5,156 nt of DNA. It comes from Lachnospiraceae bacterium. GTDB lineage: Bacteria; Bacillota; Clostridia; Lachnospirales; Lachnospiraceae. The DNA is taken from positions 1-5,156 of the forward strand of contig JAFOCX010000289.1 of assembly GCA_017380975.1 (NCBI GenBank), read 5' to 3'. Every line of letters starts with the position of its first letter. Position 1 is the stretch's first letter. Position numbers and translations under genes: made by a program. The notes below the pieces were generated by a model that was not told the origin of the DNA, ran no database searches, and was given only the letters and a program-made list of their open reading frames with translations. This document shows, one piece after another, positions 1 to 5,156 of the stretch.

Positions 1-539
1 AGGAAACGATTGCTGCGACTACGGAAGAAGTGATAGAAACGGAAGAGGAGACGGAGGAAGCGAAAAAAGCGGACACGATCCCTGCGATCGATTTCACGCT
101 TCAGGATCAGTATGGCAATACACATACACTTTCAGAGTACAAGGGAAAGACCGTATTTTTAAATTTCTGGGCGACCTGGTGCCCGCCGTGCAGAAATGAG
201 ATGCCGGATATTCAGAAACTTTATGAGGAATATCAGGCAGAAGAAGATCCCTCGGTCATTATCTTGGGAATCGCGGCACCAAACTATGGTCGGGAAGGAA
301 GCGAGGAGGAGATCATCGCTTTTCTGGAAAAGAATGGTTACACATATCCGGTTGTCATGGACACAACAGGGGAAATGTTTATGCAGTATGGAATCTACTC
401 ATTTCCGACCACATTTATGATCGATGCAGAGGGAAATATTTTCGGATACTTGCCCGGTCAGCTGAATGAAATGGTGATGCGCAGCATTATCGAGCAGACG
501 GTAACCGGCGTTCGTTATAGTACCGATACGCAATCGTAA
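1..539 (+). CDS. TlpA/ResA-type thioredoxin-fold protein, 5'-truncated by window edge
   Basis: Extracytoplasmic thiol-disulfide oxidoreductase of the TlpA/ResA family, which reduces or exchanges disulfides in exported proteins and is usually tethered by an N-terminal lipid or membrane anchor. Codons are read from position 3, and the frame is open to the left edge, so the anchor and true start lie outside the window. The GTG at 30 is only an internal codon. Numbering from that GTG, a Glu-rich linker (residues 2-15) leads into the fold. The redox motif WCPPC is at residues 50-54 (Cys codons at 180-182 and 189-191) in the context FWATWCPPCRNEMP. The cis-Pro loop is FPTTF with Pro126, followed by the IDAEGNI strand. 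The acidic linker is typical of a spacer between anchor and domain. The stop lies 32 bp before holA with no hairpin between, so co-transcription with holA is possible. In related genomes such genes often sit beside ccdA, but the upstream neighbour is not visible here. The family is certain; the substrate is unknown. Confidence 0.9.
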   Translation, partial: ETIAATTEEVIETEEETEEAKKADTIPAIDFTLQDQYGNTHTLSEYKGKTVFLNFWATWCPPCRNEMPDIQKLYEEYQAEEDPSVIILGIAAPNYGREGSEEEIIAFLEKNGYTYPVVMDTTGEMFMQYGIYSFPTTFMIDAEGNIFGYLPGQLNEMVMRSIIEQTVTGVRYSTDTQS

Positions 540-559
540 AGAGTCTAACATGTGCAGGT

Positions 560-564
560 GGAGG
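560..564 (+). promoter_or_regulatory. Ribosome binding site of holA (GGAGG)
   Basis: A full GGAGG lies 7 nt before the GTG at 572. It supports GTG as the holA start; no ATG in this frame lies nearby with comparable spacing. Confidence 0.85.
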
Positions 565-571
565 ATAGTTT

Positions 572-1543
572 GTGCAGACATTAAATAAAGATATCAAAGA
601 GAAGAGTTTCAAATCCGTGTATCTTCTTTGCGGAGATGAACCGTTTCTTGTGGGAAGTTATAAAAAACGGATGAGAGAGGCCATTTCCGGCGATGATACG
701 ATGAATTTTAACTATTTTGAAGGAAAGAATCCGGATGTAAAAGAGATCATCAGCCTGGCAGATACGATGCCTTTTTTTGCAGAACGACGTCTGCTCCTCA
801 TAGACAGCAGCGGATTTTTCAAGAATGCTCCGGAAGAATTGGTTACGTACCTTCCGCAGATGCCAGATACAACGTGTCTGATCTTCTGTGAGAGTGAAGT
901 GGACAAACGAAATAAGTTATACAAGAAAGTCAAGGAACTGGGGCATGTGGCAGAGTTAAATAAGCAGGATTCCATCCAGCTGATGCAGTGGGCGGCAGGT
1001 ATTTTGACGAAAGACGGAAAGAAGATCACGAAACCGGTCATGGAATATTTTTTAGAGCGGACCGGCGATGATATGGAAAATATCCGTACAGAGTTGGAAA
1101 AACTGATCTGTTACACTATGGGCCGTGATGTGATCACAGTAGAAGATGTGGAGGCGATCGGAACGGTTCATGTGACCAACCGGATTTTCGAGATGGTTTC
1201 TGCGATCGTAGCAGGAAATACAAAGAAAGCGCTGGACCTGTATGAAGATCTTCTGACATTAAAAGAGCCGCCGATGCGAATTCTGTTTTTGATCGCAAGA
1301 CAGTTCAATCAGCTCTTGCAGGTAAAAGAGCTTGCGGCCCAGGGAAAGGATAAAGGAGCAGTGGCTTCCAAATTAAAAGTTCCGCCGTTTGCAGCAGGAA
1401 AGCTGATCACTCAGGCGAAGGCATTTTCAAAGGAGCAGATCCTTTCTTATGTGGAACTTTGTGTGGAATCAGAAGAAGCGGTAAAGACCGGCCGTCTGGG
1501 AGACCGCATGGCAGTGGAACTGCTGATCGCGAGAAAATATTAG
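572..1543 (+). CDS. holA: DNA polymerase III subunit delta
   Basis: Delta subunit of the clamp-loader complex. It opens the beta sliding clamp and, with delta' and the tau/gamma subunits, loads it onto primed DNA in the cytoplasm. The protein has 323 residues, close to the usual 330-345. The N-terminal domain opens with FKSVYLLCGDEPFL (residues 13-26), the degenerate nucleotide-binding-like region of delta. MPFFAERRLLLID (66-78) is the conserved strand after the first helices. The middle domain carries the typical ERTGDDMENIRTELEKL stretch (162-178). The C-terminal collar domain has IFEMVSAIVAGN (205-216), the ARQFNQLLQVKEL helix (242-254) and the terminal KTGRLGDRMAVELLIA (305-320). Translation starts at GTG 572, fixed by a GGAGG 7 nt upstream. 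The next gene, rpsT, is convergent and the two share a terminator. The holA-rpsT-gpr order matches that in B. subtilis. No separate promoter was recognised in the 32-bp gap before it. Confidence 0.95.
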   Translation: MQTLNKDIKEKSFKSVYLLCGDEPFLVGSYKKRMREAISGDDTMNFNYFEGKNPDVKEIISLADTMPFFAERRLLLIDSSGFFKNAPEELVTYLPQMPDTTCLIFCESEVDKRNKLYKKVKELGHVAELNKQDSIQLMQWAAGILTKDGKKITKPVMEYFLERTGDDMENIRTELEKLICYTMGRDVITVEDVEAIGTVHVTNRIFEMVSAIVAGNTKKALDLYEDLLTLKEPPMRILFLIARQFNQLLQVKELAAQGKDKGAVASKLKVPPFAAGKLITQAKAFSKEQILSYVELCVESEEAVKTGRLGDRMAVELLIARKY

Positions 1544-1559
1544 AAGTTTAACAGAAAAT

Positions 1560-1599
1560 AAAAAAGCTTTTCCGACACACCTTTCGGAAAAGCTTTTTT
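1560..1599. terminator. Bidirectional intrinsic terminator between holA and rpsT
   Basis: The left arm 1560-1575 and right arm 1584-1599 form a perfect 16-bp stem closed by an 8-nt loop (1576-1583). The stem base is A6 against T6, so each strand ends the hairpin in a run of U: TTTTTTATATTTATT on the plus strand and TTTTTTATTTT on the minus strand. The GC-richer top (TCCGA/TCGGA) and flanking AAAAGCTTTT give a classic Rho-independent shape in both directions. It begins 16 nt after the holA stop and lies 35 nt beyond the rpsT stop, so it serves both convergent genes. Confidence 0.93.
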
Positions 1600-1634
1600 A
1601 TATTTATTCTTGTAAATCGTTCCAGTCTTTTAAA

Positions 1635-1898
1635 TTAAGCCATTGCGTTTACAGCTTTGGACAAACGGGATACTTTTCTGGAAGCAGTATTCTTATGGAA
1701 AACGCCCTTTGTAGTAGCCTTGTCGATTTCGCTTGTAGCAGCAAGGAGAGCAGCCTGAGCAGCAGCCTTATCGCCAGCTGTGATAGCAGCCTCTACTTTC
1801 TTAACATAAGTTTTAACTTTAGATCTGATAGCTTTGTTTCTAGCAGCCTTAGTCTCAGCAACTAAGATTCTCTTTTTTGCAGATTTGATGTTAGCCAA
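1635..1898 (-). CDS. rpsT: 30S ribosomal protein S20
   Basis: Primary-binding small-subunit protein that contacts 16S rRNA early in 30S assembly. With the TTG start at 1898-1896 the product is 87 residues, the normal S20 length, beginning MANIKSAKKR as is standard for the family. The rest is the expected basic, Ala-rich helical protein: ETKAARNKAIRSKVKTYVKK in the first helix, an Ala-rich middle (AAITAGDKAAAQAALLAAT), and the conserved C-terminal GVFHKNTASRKVSRLSKAVN. An upstream in-frame ATG at 1913-1911 would add five residues (MEVHR), but that codon overlaps the Shine-Dalgarno sequence and is very unlikely to be the start. The gene stands alone, divergent from gpr, with its own sigma-A-type promoter and a shared terminator. 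E. coli rpsT also begins with UUG, and there the weak start is needed for S20 autoregulation; similar control here is inference. Confidence 0.97.
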   Translation of the reverse strand: MANIKSAKKRILVAETKAARNKAIRSKVKTYVKKVEAAITAGDKAAAQAALLAATSEIDKATTKGVFHKNTASRKVSRLSKAVNAMA

Positions 1899-1904
1899 TC
1901 TGTG

Positions 1905-1911
1905 CACCTCC
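1905..1911 (-). promoter_or_regulatory. Ribosome binding site of rpsT (GGAGGTG), decides the TTG start
   Basis: On the minus strand GGAGGTG (1911 to 1905) is followed by 6 nt and then the TTG at 1898. This spacing selects TTG, and it rules out the ATG at 1913-1911 because that ATG shares its G with the Shine-Dalgarno core. Confidence 0.9.
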
Positions 1912-1989
1912 ATTATAATTAAAAAATATTCTCTGTTTGTTTTGCATCAAAGTCTGGACACGGACAGTTCAATGTAAACATACTGTTAT

Positions 1990-2018
1990 ATTTTAGCGAA
2001 TAATTCGTGCGATGTCAA
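1990..2018 (-). promoter_or_regulatory. Sigma-A-type promoter of rpsT
   Basis: On the minus strand a perfect -35 TTGACA (2018 to 2013) is separated by exactly 17 nt from a -10 TAAAAT (1995 to 1990), which matches TATAAT at 5 of 6 positions. Transcription should start near 1983, giving an AT-rich leader of about 85 nt before the TTG start. A perfect -35, optimal spacing and correct orientation upstream of a ribosomal protein gene make this a strong call, though it is by inspection only. Confidence 0.8.
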
Positions 2019-2027
2019 TACATAATT
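1998..2027 (+). promoter_or_regulatory. Candidate sigma-G (forespore) promoter of gpr
   Basis: GAATA at 1998-2002 fits the B. subtilis sigma-G -35 consensus GHATR. After an 18-nt spacer, CATAATT (2021-2027) matches the -10 consensus CATnHTA except at the last base. The predicted start near 2034 would give a leader of about 48 nt before the gpr ATG. In B. subtilis gpr is transcribed by sigma-F and sigma-G, so the type fits the gene. The motifs are short and AT-rich, so chance matches are possible. The element overlaps the rpsT promoter on the other strand. Confidence 0.45.
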
Positions 2028-2071
2028 CTTCTTTTTTTGGCGAAAATTATTAATAAAAATAAGTTTTAAAT

Positions 2072-2078
2072 GAGAGGA
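2072..2078 (+). promoter_or_regulatory. Ribosome binding site of gpr (GAGAGGA), decides the ATG at 2082
   Basis: GAGAGGA sits immediately before the ATG at 2082 with a rather short 3-nt gap. The earlier in-frame ATG at 2070 overlaps this element and has only AT-rich sequence, with no Shine-Dalgarno, upstream. The resulting protein also has a propeptide length close to that of known GPR zymogens. Confidence 0.6.
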
Positions 2079-2081
2079 TTT

Positions 2082-2924
2082 ATGATAGAAAATGACAAGA
2101 AATGGTCCGGTGTCCGAACGGATCTGGCACTGGAAGAACAGGAGCGGTTTCAAGAAGAACGAGTGGAGATCAGCGGGGTAGAAGTTCACGAGTGGGAACA
2201 GGAGCAGGAAGGGATCCGGGTCAGTCAGGTGGTCGTGAAAACCGAGGAAGGAGCGGCTGCCATGGGGAAGCCTGTTGGGCGGTACCTGACATTGGAAGCA
2301 CCAAGGCTGGCGGAGAAGGACAATGATTTTCATAAAGAGGTGACCAAGTCTCTGTCCGAACAGATCCTGGAACTTTTGAAGCTGCATCATGTGGAAAAAA
2401 CTTCGATTCTTGTGGTAGGGCTGGGAAATCAGAATGCAACGCCGGACGCATTGGGACCGAAGGTTTTGGAGCATCTGCAGGTTACCAGACAGCTGTCATT
2501 AGAATATGGAAAGGAGTTTTGTGAAAAACATGGATATCCGATTCTGAGCGGACTGACACCGGGGGTCATGGCACAGACAGGAATGGAAACTGCAGAGATC
2601 ATCAAAGGGGTCATCAAGGAAACACGGCCCGGTGTGGTGATCGTTGTGGATGCTTTGGCTGCACGCAGCGTGCAGAGACTTGGAGTAACGATCCAGCTTG
2701 CAGATACCGGAATTCATCCGGGATCCGGGGTTGGCAATCACAGAAATTCTCTTACAGAAGATGTGTTTGGGATTCCGGTTCTTGCGCTTGGGGTTCCGAC
2801 CGTGGTTGAAATTTCGGAACCGGAATTCGGCTCTATGTATGTGACCCCCCATGATATTGATGAACGGGTGGAAATGCTCAGCTACACCATCTCAGAAGCG
2901 ATCCATGAAGCATTGTTTCAGTGA
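2082..2924 (+). CDS. gpr: Germination protease GPR, zymogen form, compact variant
   Basis: Spore protease of the A25 aspartic-type family. It is made in the forespore as a zymogen, autoprocessed late in sporulation, and cleaves small acid-soluble spore proteins at germination. From ATG 2082 the product is 280 residues. The N-terminus contains VRTDLALE. In B. megaterium GPR the propeptide is removed after the Asp of RTD, which here predicts cleavage between Asp14 and Leu15. The two conserved Asp residues of the family fall in VVGLGNQNATPDALGP (Asp122) and VIVVDALAA (Asp190), followed by ADTGIHPGSGVGNHR and LALGVPTVV. The ATG at 2070 (four extra residues) lacks a ribosome binding site. The protein is much shorter than the Bacillus enzymes (about 370 residues); the missing part lies between GVPTVV and the C-terminal MYVTPHDID. 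It is followed 33 bp later by spoIIP, with no terminator between, which indicates an operon. Confidence 0.95.
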   Translation: MIENDKKWSGVRTDLALEEQERFQEERVEISGVEVHEWEQEQEGIRVSQVVVKTEEGAAAMGKPVGRYLTLEAPRLAEKDNDFHKEVTKSLSEQILELLKLHHVEKTSILVVGLGNQNATPDALGPKVLEHLQVTRQLSLEYGKEFCEKHGYPILSGLTPGVMAQTGMETAEIIKGVIKETRPGVVIVVDALAARSVQRLGVTIQLADTGIHPGSGVGNHRNSLTEDVFGIPVLALGVPTVVEISEPEFGSMYVTPHDIDERVEMLSYTISEAIHEALFQ

Positions 2925-2950
2925 TAGAAGACCGGAAGATCTCATAAACT
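2922..2950 (+). promoter_or_regulatory. Weak candidate sigma-E-like promoter of spoIIP
   Basis: CATAAACT at 2943-2950 matches the B. subtilis sigma-E -10 consensus CATACAnT at all but one fixed position. Fourteen nt upstream, TGATAGA (2922-2928) matches the -35 consensus KMATATT at only 4 of 7 positions. In B. subtilis spoIIP is expressed in the mother cell under sigma-E as well as in the forespore, so such an element would make sense. The start would fall near 2957, too close for the ATG at 2958 but compatible with the ATG at 2979. This is a by-eye match with a poor -35. Confidence 0.22.
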
Positions 2951-2957
2951 GTAGGAA

Positions 2958-4088
2958 ATGATGGTCCGTGGGGGCAGAATGGGACGAAGATGGACATATT
3001 TCAAATGGAAGCTAAAAAGAAAACGTCCCATGATTCTGGGAATCACGGGATTGCTTACAGTATTTTGTGTACTGTTGAAGAATCATGAAGCGATCAAAGA
3101 AACAATGTCCGGATTGTATTTCCGATATGGAGTCTATGCTGCGGAAGCAGTGATGAAACACTGGAGTCCGAAGGTACTGGATTATCTGGACCAGCTTCCA
3201 AAGGCTCGCGAACCGGGGGAAGATCCGGCTTATGAGAGGGTTATGGCGGGTGTTTGGGAAGCACAGATTTTAAAGGAAAATACCTCCACTCAGGTAAAGG
3301 AACAGATCATCATGGAAACATCCGGATCATCGATCATCCGCGAGAAGCTGGCAGACTATGATTATTTGATGAAAGAATTTTATATGATTCATCCATCCAC
3401 GACTGCAGATGATACGCTGTTAAATGCAGAGACTTTTTTTAATATGGATCTTTCGATTAAACGGGAGGAGAACCCTCAGATCTTGATCTATCATACGCAT
3501 TCTCAGGAGACATTTGCAGACTATCCACAGAAAGAAGATGCGACGATCGTGGGAGTGGGGGCCTATCTGACAGAGTTGCTGGAAGAGCGGGGATATGGTG
3601 TCATTCATGACACAACGGTCTATGATGTGAAGAACGGGAAATTGGACCGAAGCCAGGCATACACCTACGCATTGGAAGGCATTCAGGGAATCCTCCAGGA
3701 AAATCCATCGATCCAGGTGGTGTTAGACCTGCATCGTGACGGGGTGGAGGAAGGGACACATCTGGTTACGGAAGTGAATGGAAAACCAACTGCCCGCATC
3801 ATGTTTTTCAATGGTACGTCGCAGACGCCGGATGGTCCGATCGAATATTTGCCCAATCCAAATCGGGAGGCGAATCTGGCATTTAGCTTTCAGATGCAGT
3901 TGAAAGCAGAAGAGCATTATCCCGGATTGACCAGGAAAATATATTTAAAAGGCCTCCGCTATAACCAGCATGTCCGGGCAAGAACGGCTCTGATCGAGGT
4001 CGGAGCCCAGACAAACACGTATGCGGAGGCCTTAAATGCCATGGAACCGCTGGCAGACATTCTCTGCAGGGTTCTGGACGGGACATGA
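2958..4088 (+). CDS. spoIIP: Stage II sporulation protein P, engulfment peptidoglycan hydrolase
   Basis: Membrane-anchored cell-wall hydrolase. In B. subtilis it has amidase and endopeptidase activity and works with SpoIID and SpoIIM to thin the septum and drive engulfment. The product has 376 residues from the first ATG, against about 400 in B. subtilis. A basic N-terminus (GRRWTYFKWKLKRKRP) precedes one membrane segment at about residues 24-40, then an extracytoplasmic linker to about residue 170. The zinc amidase-like domain follows: ILIYHTHSQETF (176-187) supplies His and Glu ligands, VVLDLHRDG (254-262) the second His (259), and ALIEVGAQTNT (344-354) the probable catalytic Glu347. All are intact. 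The start is uncertain among ATGs at 2958, 2961 and 2979; the first pair has AGGA very close upstream and the third has a G-rich GTGGGGG 4 nt upstream. It is probably co-transcribed with gpr. Its stop directly abuts the stop of the convergent transporter gene. Confidence 0.95.
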   Translation: MMVRGGRMGRRWTYFKWKLKRKRPMILGITGLLTVFCVLLKNHEAIKETMSGLYFRYGVYAAEAVMKHWSPKVLDYLDQLPKAREPGEDPAYERVMAGVWEAQILKENTSTQVKEQIIMETSGSSIIREKLADYDYLMKEFYMIHPSTTADDTLLNAETFFNMDLSIKREENPQILIYHTHSQETFADYPQKEDATIVGVGAYLTELLEERGYGVIHDTTVYDVKNGKLDRSQAYTYALEGIQGILQENPSIQVVLDLHRDGVEEGTHLVTEVNGKPTARIMFFNGTSQTPDGPIEYLPNPNREANLAFSFQMQLKAEEHYPGLTRKIYLKGLRYNQHVRARTALIEVGAQTNTYAEALNAMEPLADILCRVLDGT

Positions 4089-5156
4089 TTAGTTTAATTT
4101 CAGCTTCTTATCCCAGCCGCTGAAGCAGTAATACAGGGTAGTGAGAAGGGCACATACCATCCAGCCGGCCGGATAACCAAATCCGACAAGACTCGGAGTG
4201 TAGCAAACCTGTTTCACGATAAAGAGATATACCTGGCGGAATGCGACATAGGAAGTCAGCATCAGGATCATCGGTGTCTTAGAATTTCCTGCACCGCGGA
4301 GGGTTCCGGAGAATACCTGGGTGACTGCACTGGATACAAAGAAGAAAATATTCTGTCTGAGGAAGAGGACGCAGTAGTAAGCGACATCAGTTTCCTTACT
4401 GAACATTCTTGCAAACTGAGGTGCGAAGATCCAGAGAATGCAGGAAATCGAGAATGCGATTCCGACGGACATGATCAGCGCTGTTTTTGTACCTTTTTTT
4501 GCACGTTCCAGATTGCCTGCACCGATGTTCTGGCTGGCAAAGGTGGTGATCGCCTGTGCGATGCTCATCATCGGAAGCATAACAAACATATCGATCTTGG
4601 AGTAGCTGCTCCAGCCAGCCATACATCCGGAACCGAATCCGTTGATATAAGACTGTACATAAACGTTGGAGAAGGATGTGATTGCTTGCTGCAGTCCGGC
4701 CGGCATACCGATCGAGCAGATCTGGCCAACCAGCTGCCAGTTGATATGCAGGTCTTTCCAGACGAAGCGGTAGTTTTCCTTTGTTCTAGACAGCAGGATC
4801 AAGATCAGGATTGCGGAAACAAACTGGGAAATGATGGTCGCATACGCAACACCTTCGATTCCCATATGGAAAACAATAACAAATACCAGATCCAGAACAA
4901 TGTTCATAATACTGGAAAAAATCAGGAAATACAGCGGACGTTTTGTATCACCGACCGCACGGAGAATACCGCTTCCGATGTTGTAGAGGAGCAGTCCGAA
5001 AACACCGGCGAAATAAATACGCAGATAGGCAGATGCCTCCGGCATAACATCCTCCGGAGTATCCATAAAACGCAGCAGCCACGGAGCCGCGTAGGTGCCC
5101 AGGATCGTACAGATAATACCGCTGACGAACGTAAGTGCCATGGTTGTCTCGATGGC
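4089..5156 (-). CDS. MATE-family multidrug/Na+ efflux transporter, N-terminus beyond window edge
   Basis: Integral membrane antiporter of the multi-antimicrobial extrusion family, which exports cationic drugs or other organic compounds using a Na+ or H+ gradient; the substrate cannot be told from sequence. The frame is open to the right edge, and the ATG at 5141 is internal (five more codons precede it). About 355 residues are visible of the usual 440-460, so roughly 100 N-terminal residues are missing. Numbering from that ATG, the two halves show the family's pseudo-symmetric repeat: LRAVGDTKRP (60-69) in the first and LRGAGNSKTP (281-290) in the second. FASQNIGAGN (201-210) is the characteristic MATE loop. 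Many hydrophobic helices are evident, for example residues 71-91, 102-117, 222-240 and 262-280. It ends with a short basic tail (DKKLKLN). It converges on spoIIP with no intergenic base and no visible terminator. Its promoter lies outside the window. Confidence 0.93.
   Translation of the reverse strand, partial: AIETTMALTFVSGIICTILGTYAAPWLLRFMDTPEDVMPEASAYLRIYFAGVFGLLLYNIGSGILRAVGDTKRPLYFLIFSSIMNIVLDLVFVIVFHMGIEGVAYATIISQFVSAILILILLSRTKENYRFVWKDLHINWQLVGQICSIGMPAGLQQAITSFSNVYVQSYINGFGSGCMAGWSSYSKIDMFVMLPMMSIAQAITTFASQNIGAGNLERAKKGTKTALIMSVGIAFSISCILWIFAPQFARMFSKETDVAYYCVLFLRQNIFFFVSSAVTQVFSGTLRGAGNSKTPMILMLTSYVAFRQVYLFIVKQVCYTPSLVGFGYPAGWMVCALLTTLYYCFSGWDKKLKLN

Noticed and set aside
30..32. 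GTG as the start of the TlpA-like gene
   Set aside because: The frame stays open to the left edge, no ribosome binding site precedes it at a sensible distance, and a TlpA-type protein should have an N-terminal anchor. The codon is internal to a gene cut by the window.
33..75. Low-complexity GAA/GAG-rich stretch
   Set aside because: This is the Glu-rich linker between the membrane anchor and the thioredoxin domain, not a DNA repeat of its own.
712..1041. Minus-strand open frame of 109 codons opposite holA
   Set aside because: Shadow of holA with no ribosome binding site and no recognisable domain.
1726..1800. Recurring GCAGC/AGCAGCC words resembling a short tandem repeat
   Set aside because: They encode the Ala-rich middle of S20 with a biased Ala codon choice. 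The spacing is irregular and the pattern is explained by the protein.
1896..1913. ATG at 1913 as the rpsT start (92 residues)
   Set aside because: It overlaps the GGAGGTG ribosome binding site. The TTG at 1898 gives the standard MANIKSAKKR N-terminus and 87-residue length.
1912..1917. Perfect TATAAT on the minus strand just before rpsT
   Set aside because: Transcription from it would begin in or after the Shine-Dalgarno sequence, and there is no -35 at 17 nt. It is probably a chance match in AT-rich DNA.
1986..2474. Minus-strand open frame of 162 codons opposite gpr
   Set aside because: It is the antisense of a well-supported gpr gene, with atypical residue composition, no ribosome binding site and no recognisable domain.
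2499..2852. Minus-strand open frame of 117 codons opposite gpr
   Set aside because: Shadow of gpr; its Cys/His-rich product arises from reading the antisense of conserved codons and resembles no family I know.
4103..4126. GCTTC/GAAGC inverted repeat as a terminator at the spoIIP-transporter junction
   Set aside because: Only 5 bp with a 14-nt loop and no following T-run on either strand, and it lies inside the transporter coding region.

Overview
The window looks like chromosomal DNA from a spore-forming, low-to-mid G+C Firmicute, most likely a gut clostridium of the Lachnospiraceae type. This is inferred from the sporulation genes gpr and spoIIP, strong GGAGG-type ribosome binding sites, free use of GTG and TTG starts, and the gene order holA - rpsT - gpr - spoIIP, which is also found in Bacillus subtilis. 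Nothing in it looks like a phage, transposon, CRISPR array or other mobile element.

Layout, left to right. Positions 1-539 (+) hold the 3' part of a TlpA/ResA-type thioredoxin-fold gene that runs off the left edge. Positions 572-1543 (+) are holA, the DNA polymerase III delta subunit. A perfect 16-bp hairpin with U-tracts on both strands (1560-1599) ends both holA and the convergent rpsT (1635-1898, -), which encodes ribosomal protein S20 from a TTG start. The 183-bp gap between rpsT and gpr carries a good sigma-A promoter for rpsT and, on the other strand and overlapping it, a plausible sigma-G-type promoter for gpr. Positions 2082-2924 (+) are gpr, the spore germination protease, here a compact version. 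It is followed after a short gap by spoIIP (2958-4088, +), the engulfment peptidoglycan hydrolase. A MATE-family transporter (4089-5156, -) converges on spoIIP with no base between the two stop codons, and its N-terminus lies beyond the right edge.

How the genes work together. holA and rpsT are growth housekeeping genes (clamp loading and ribosome assembly). gpr and spoIIP form a short sporulation unit: SpoIIP remodels septal peptidoglycan during engulfment, while GPR is stored as a zymogen in the forespore and degrades small acid-soluble spore proteins on germination. The flanking TlpA and MATE genes have no evident functional tie to this core and appear to be lineage-specific neighbours.

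I see no clearly new system. The points most worth a second look are regulatory: the overlapping rpsT/gpr promoters, the TTG start and possible Shine-Dalgarno-masking pairing in the rpsT leader, the shortened GPR, and the zero-gap convergent junction of spoIIP and the transporter.
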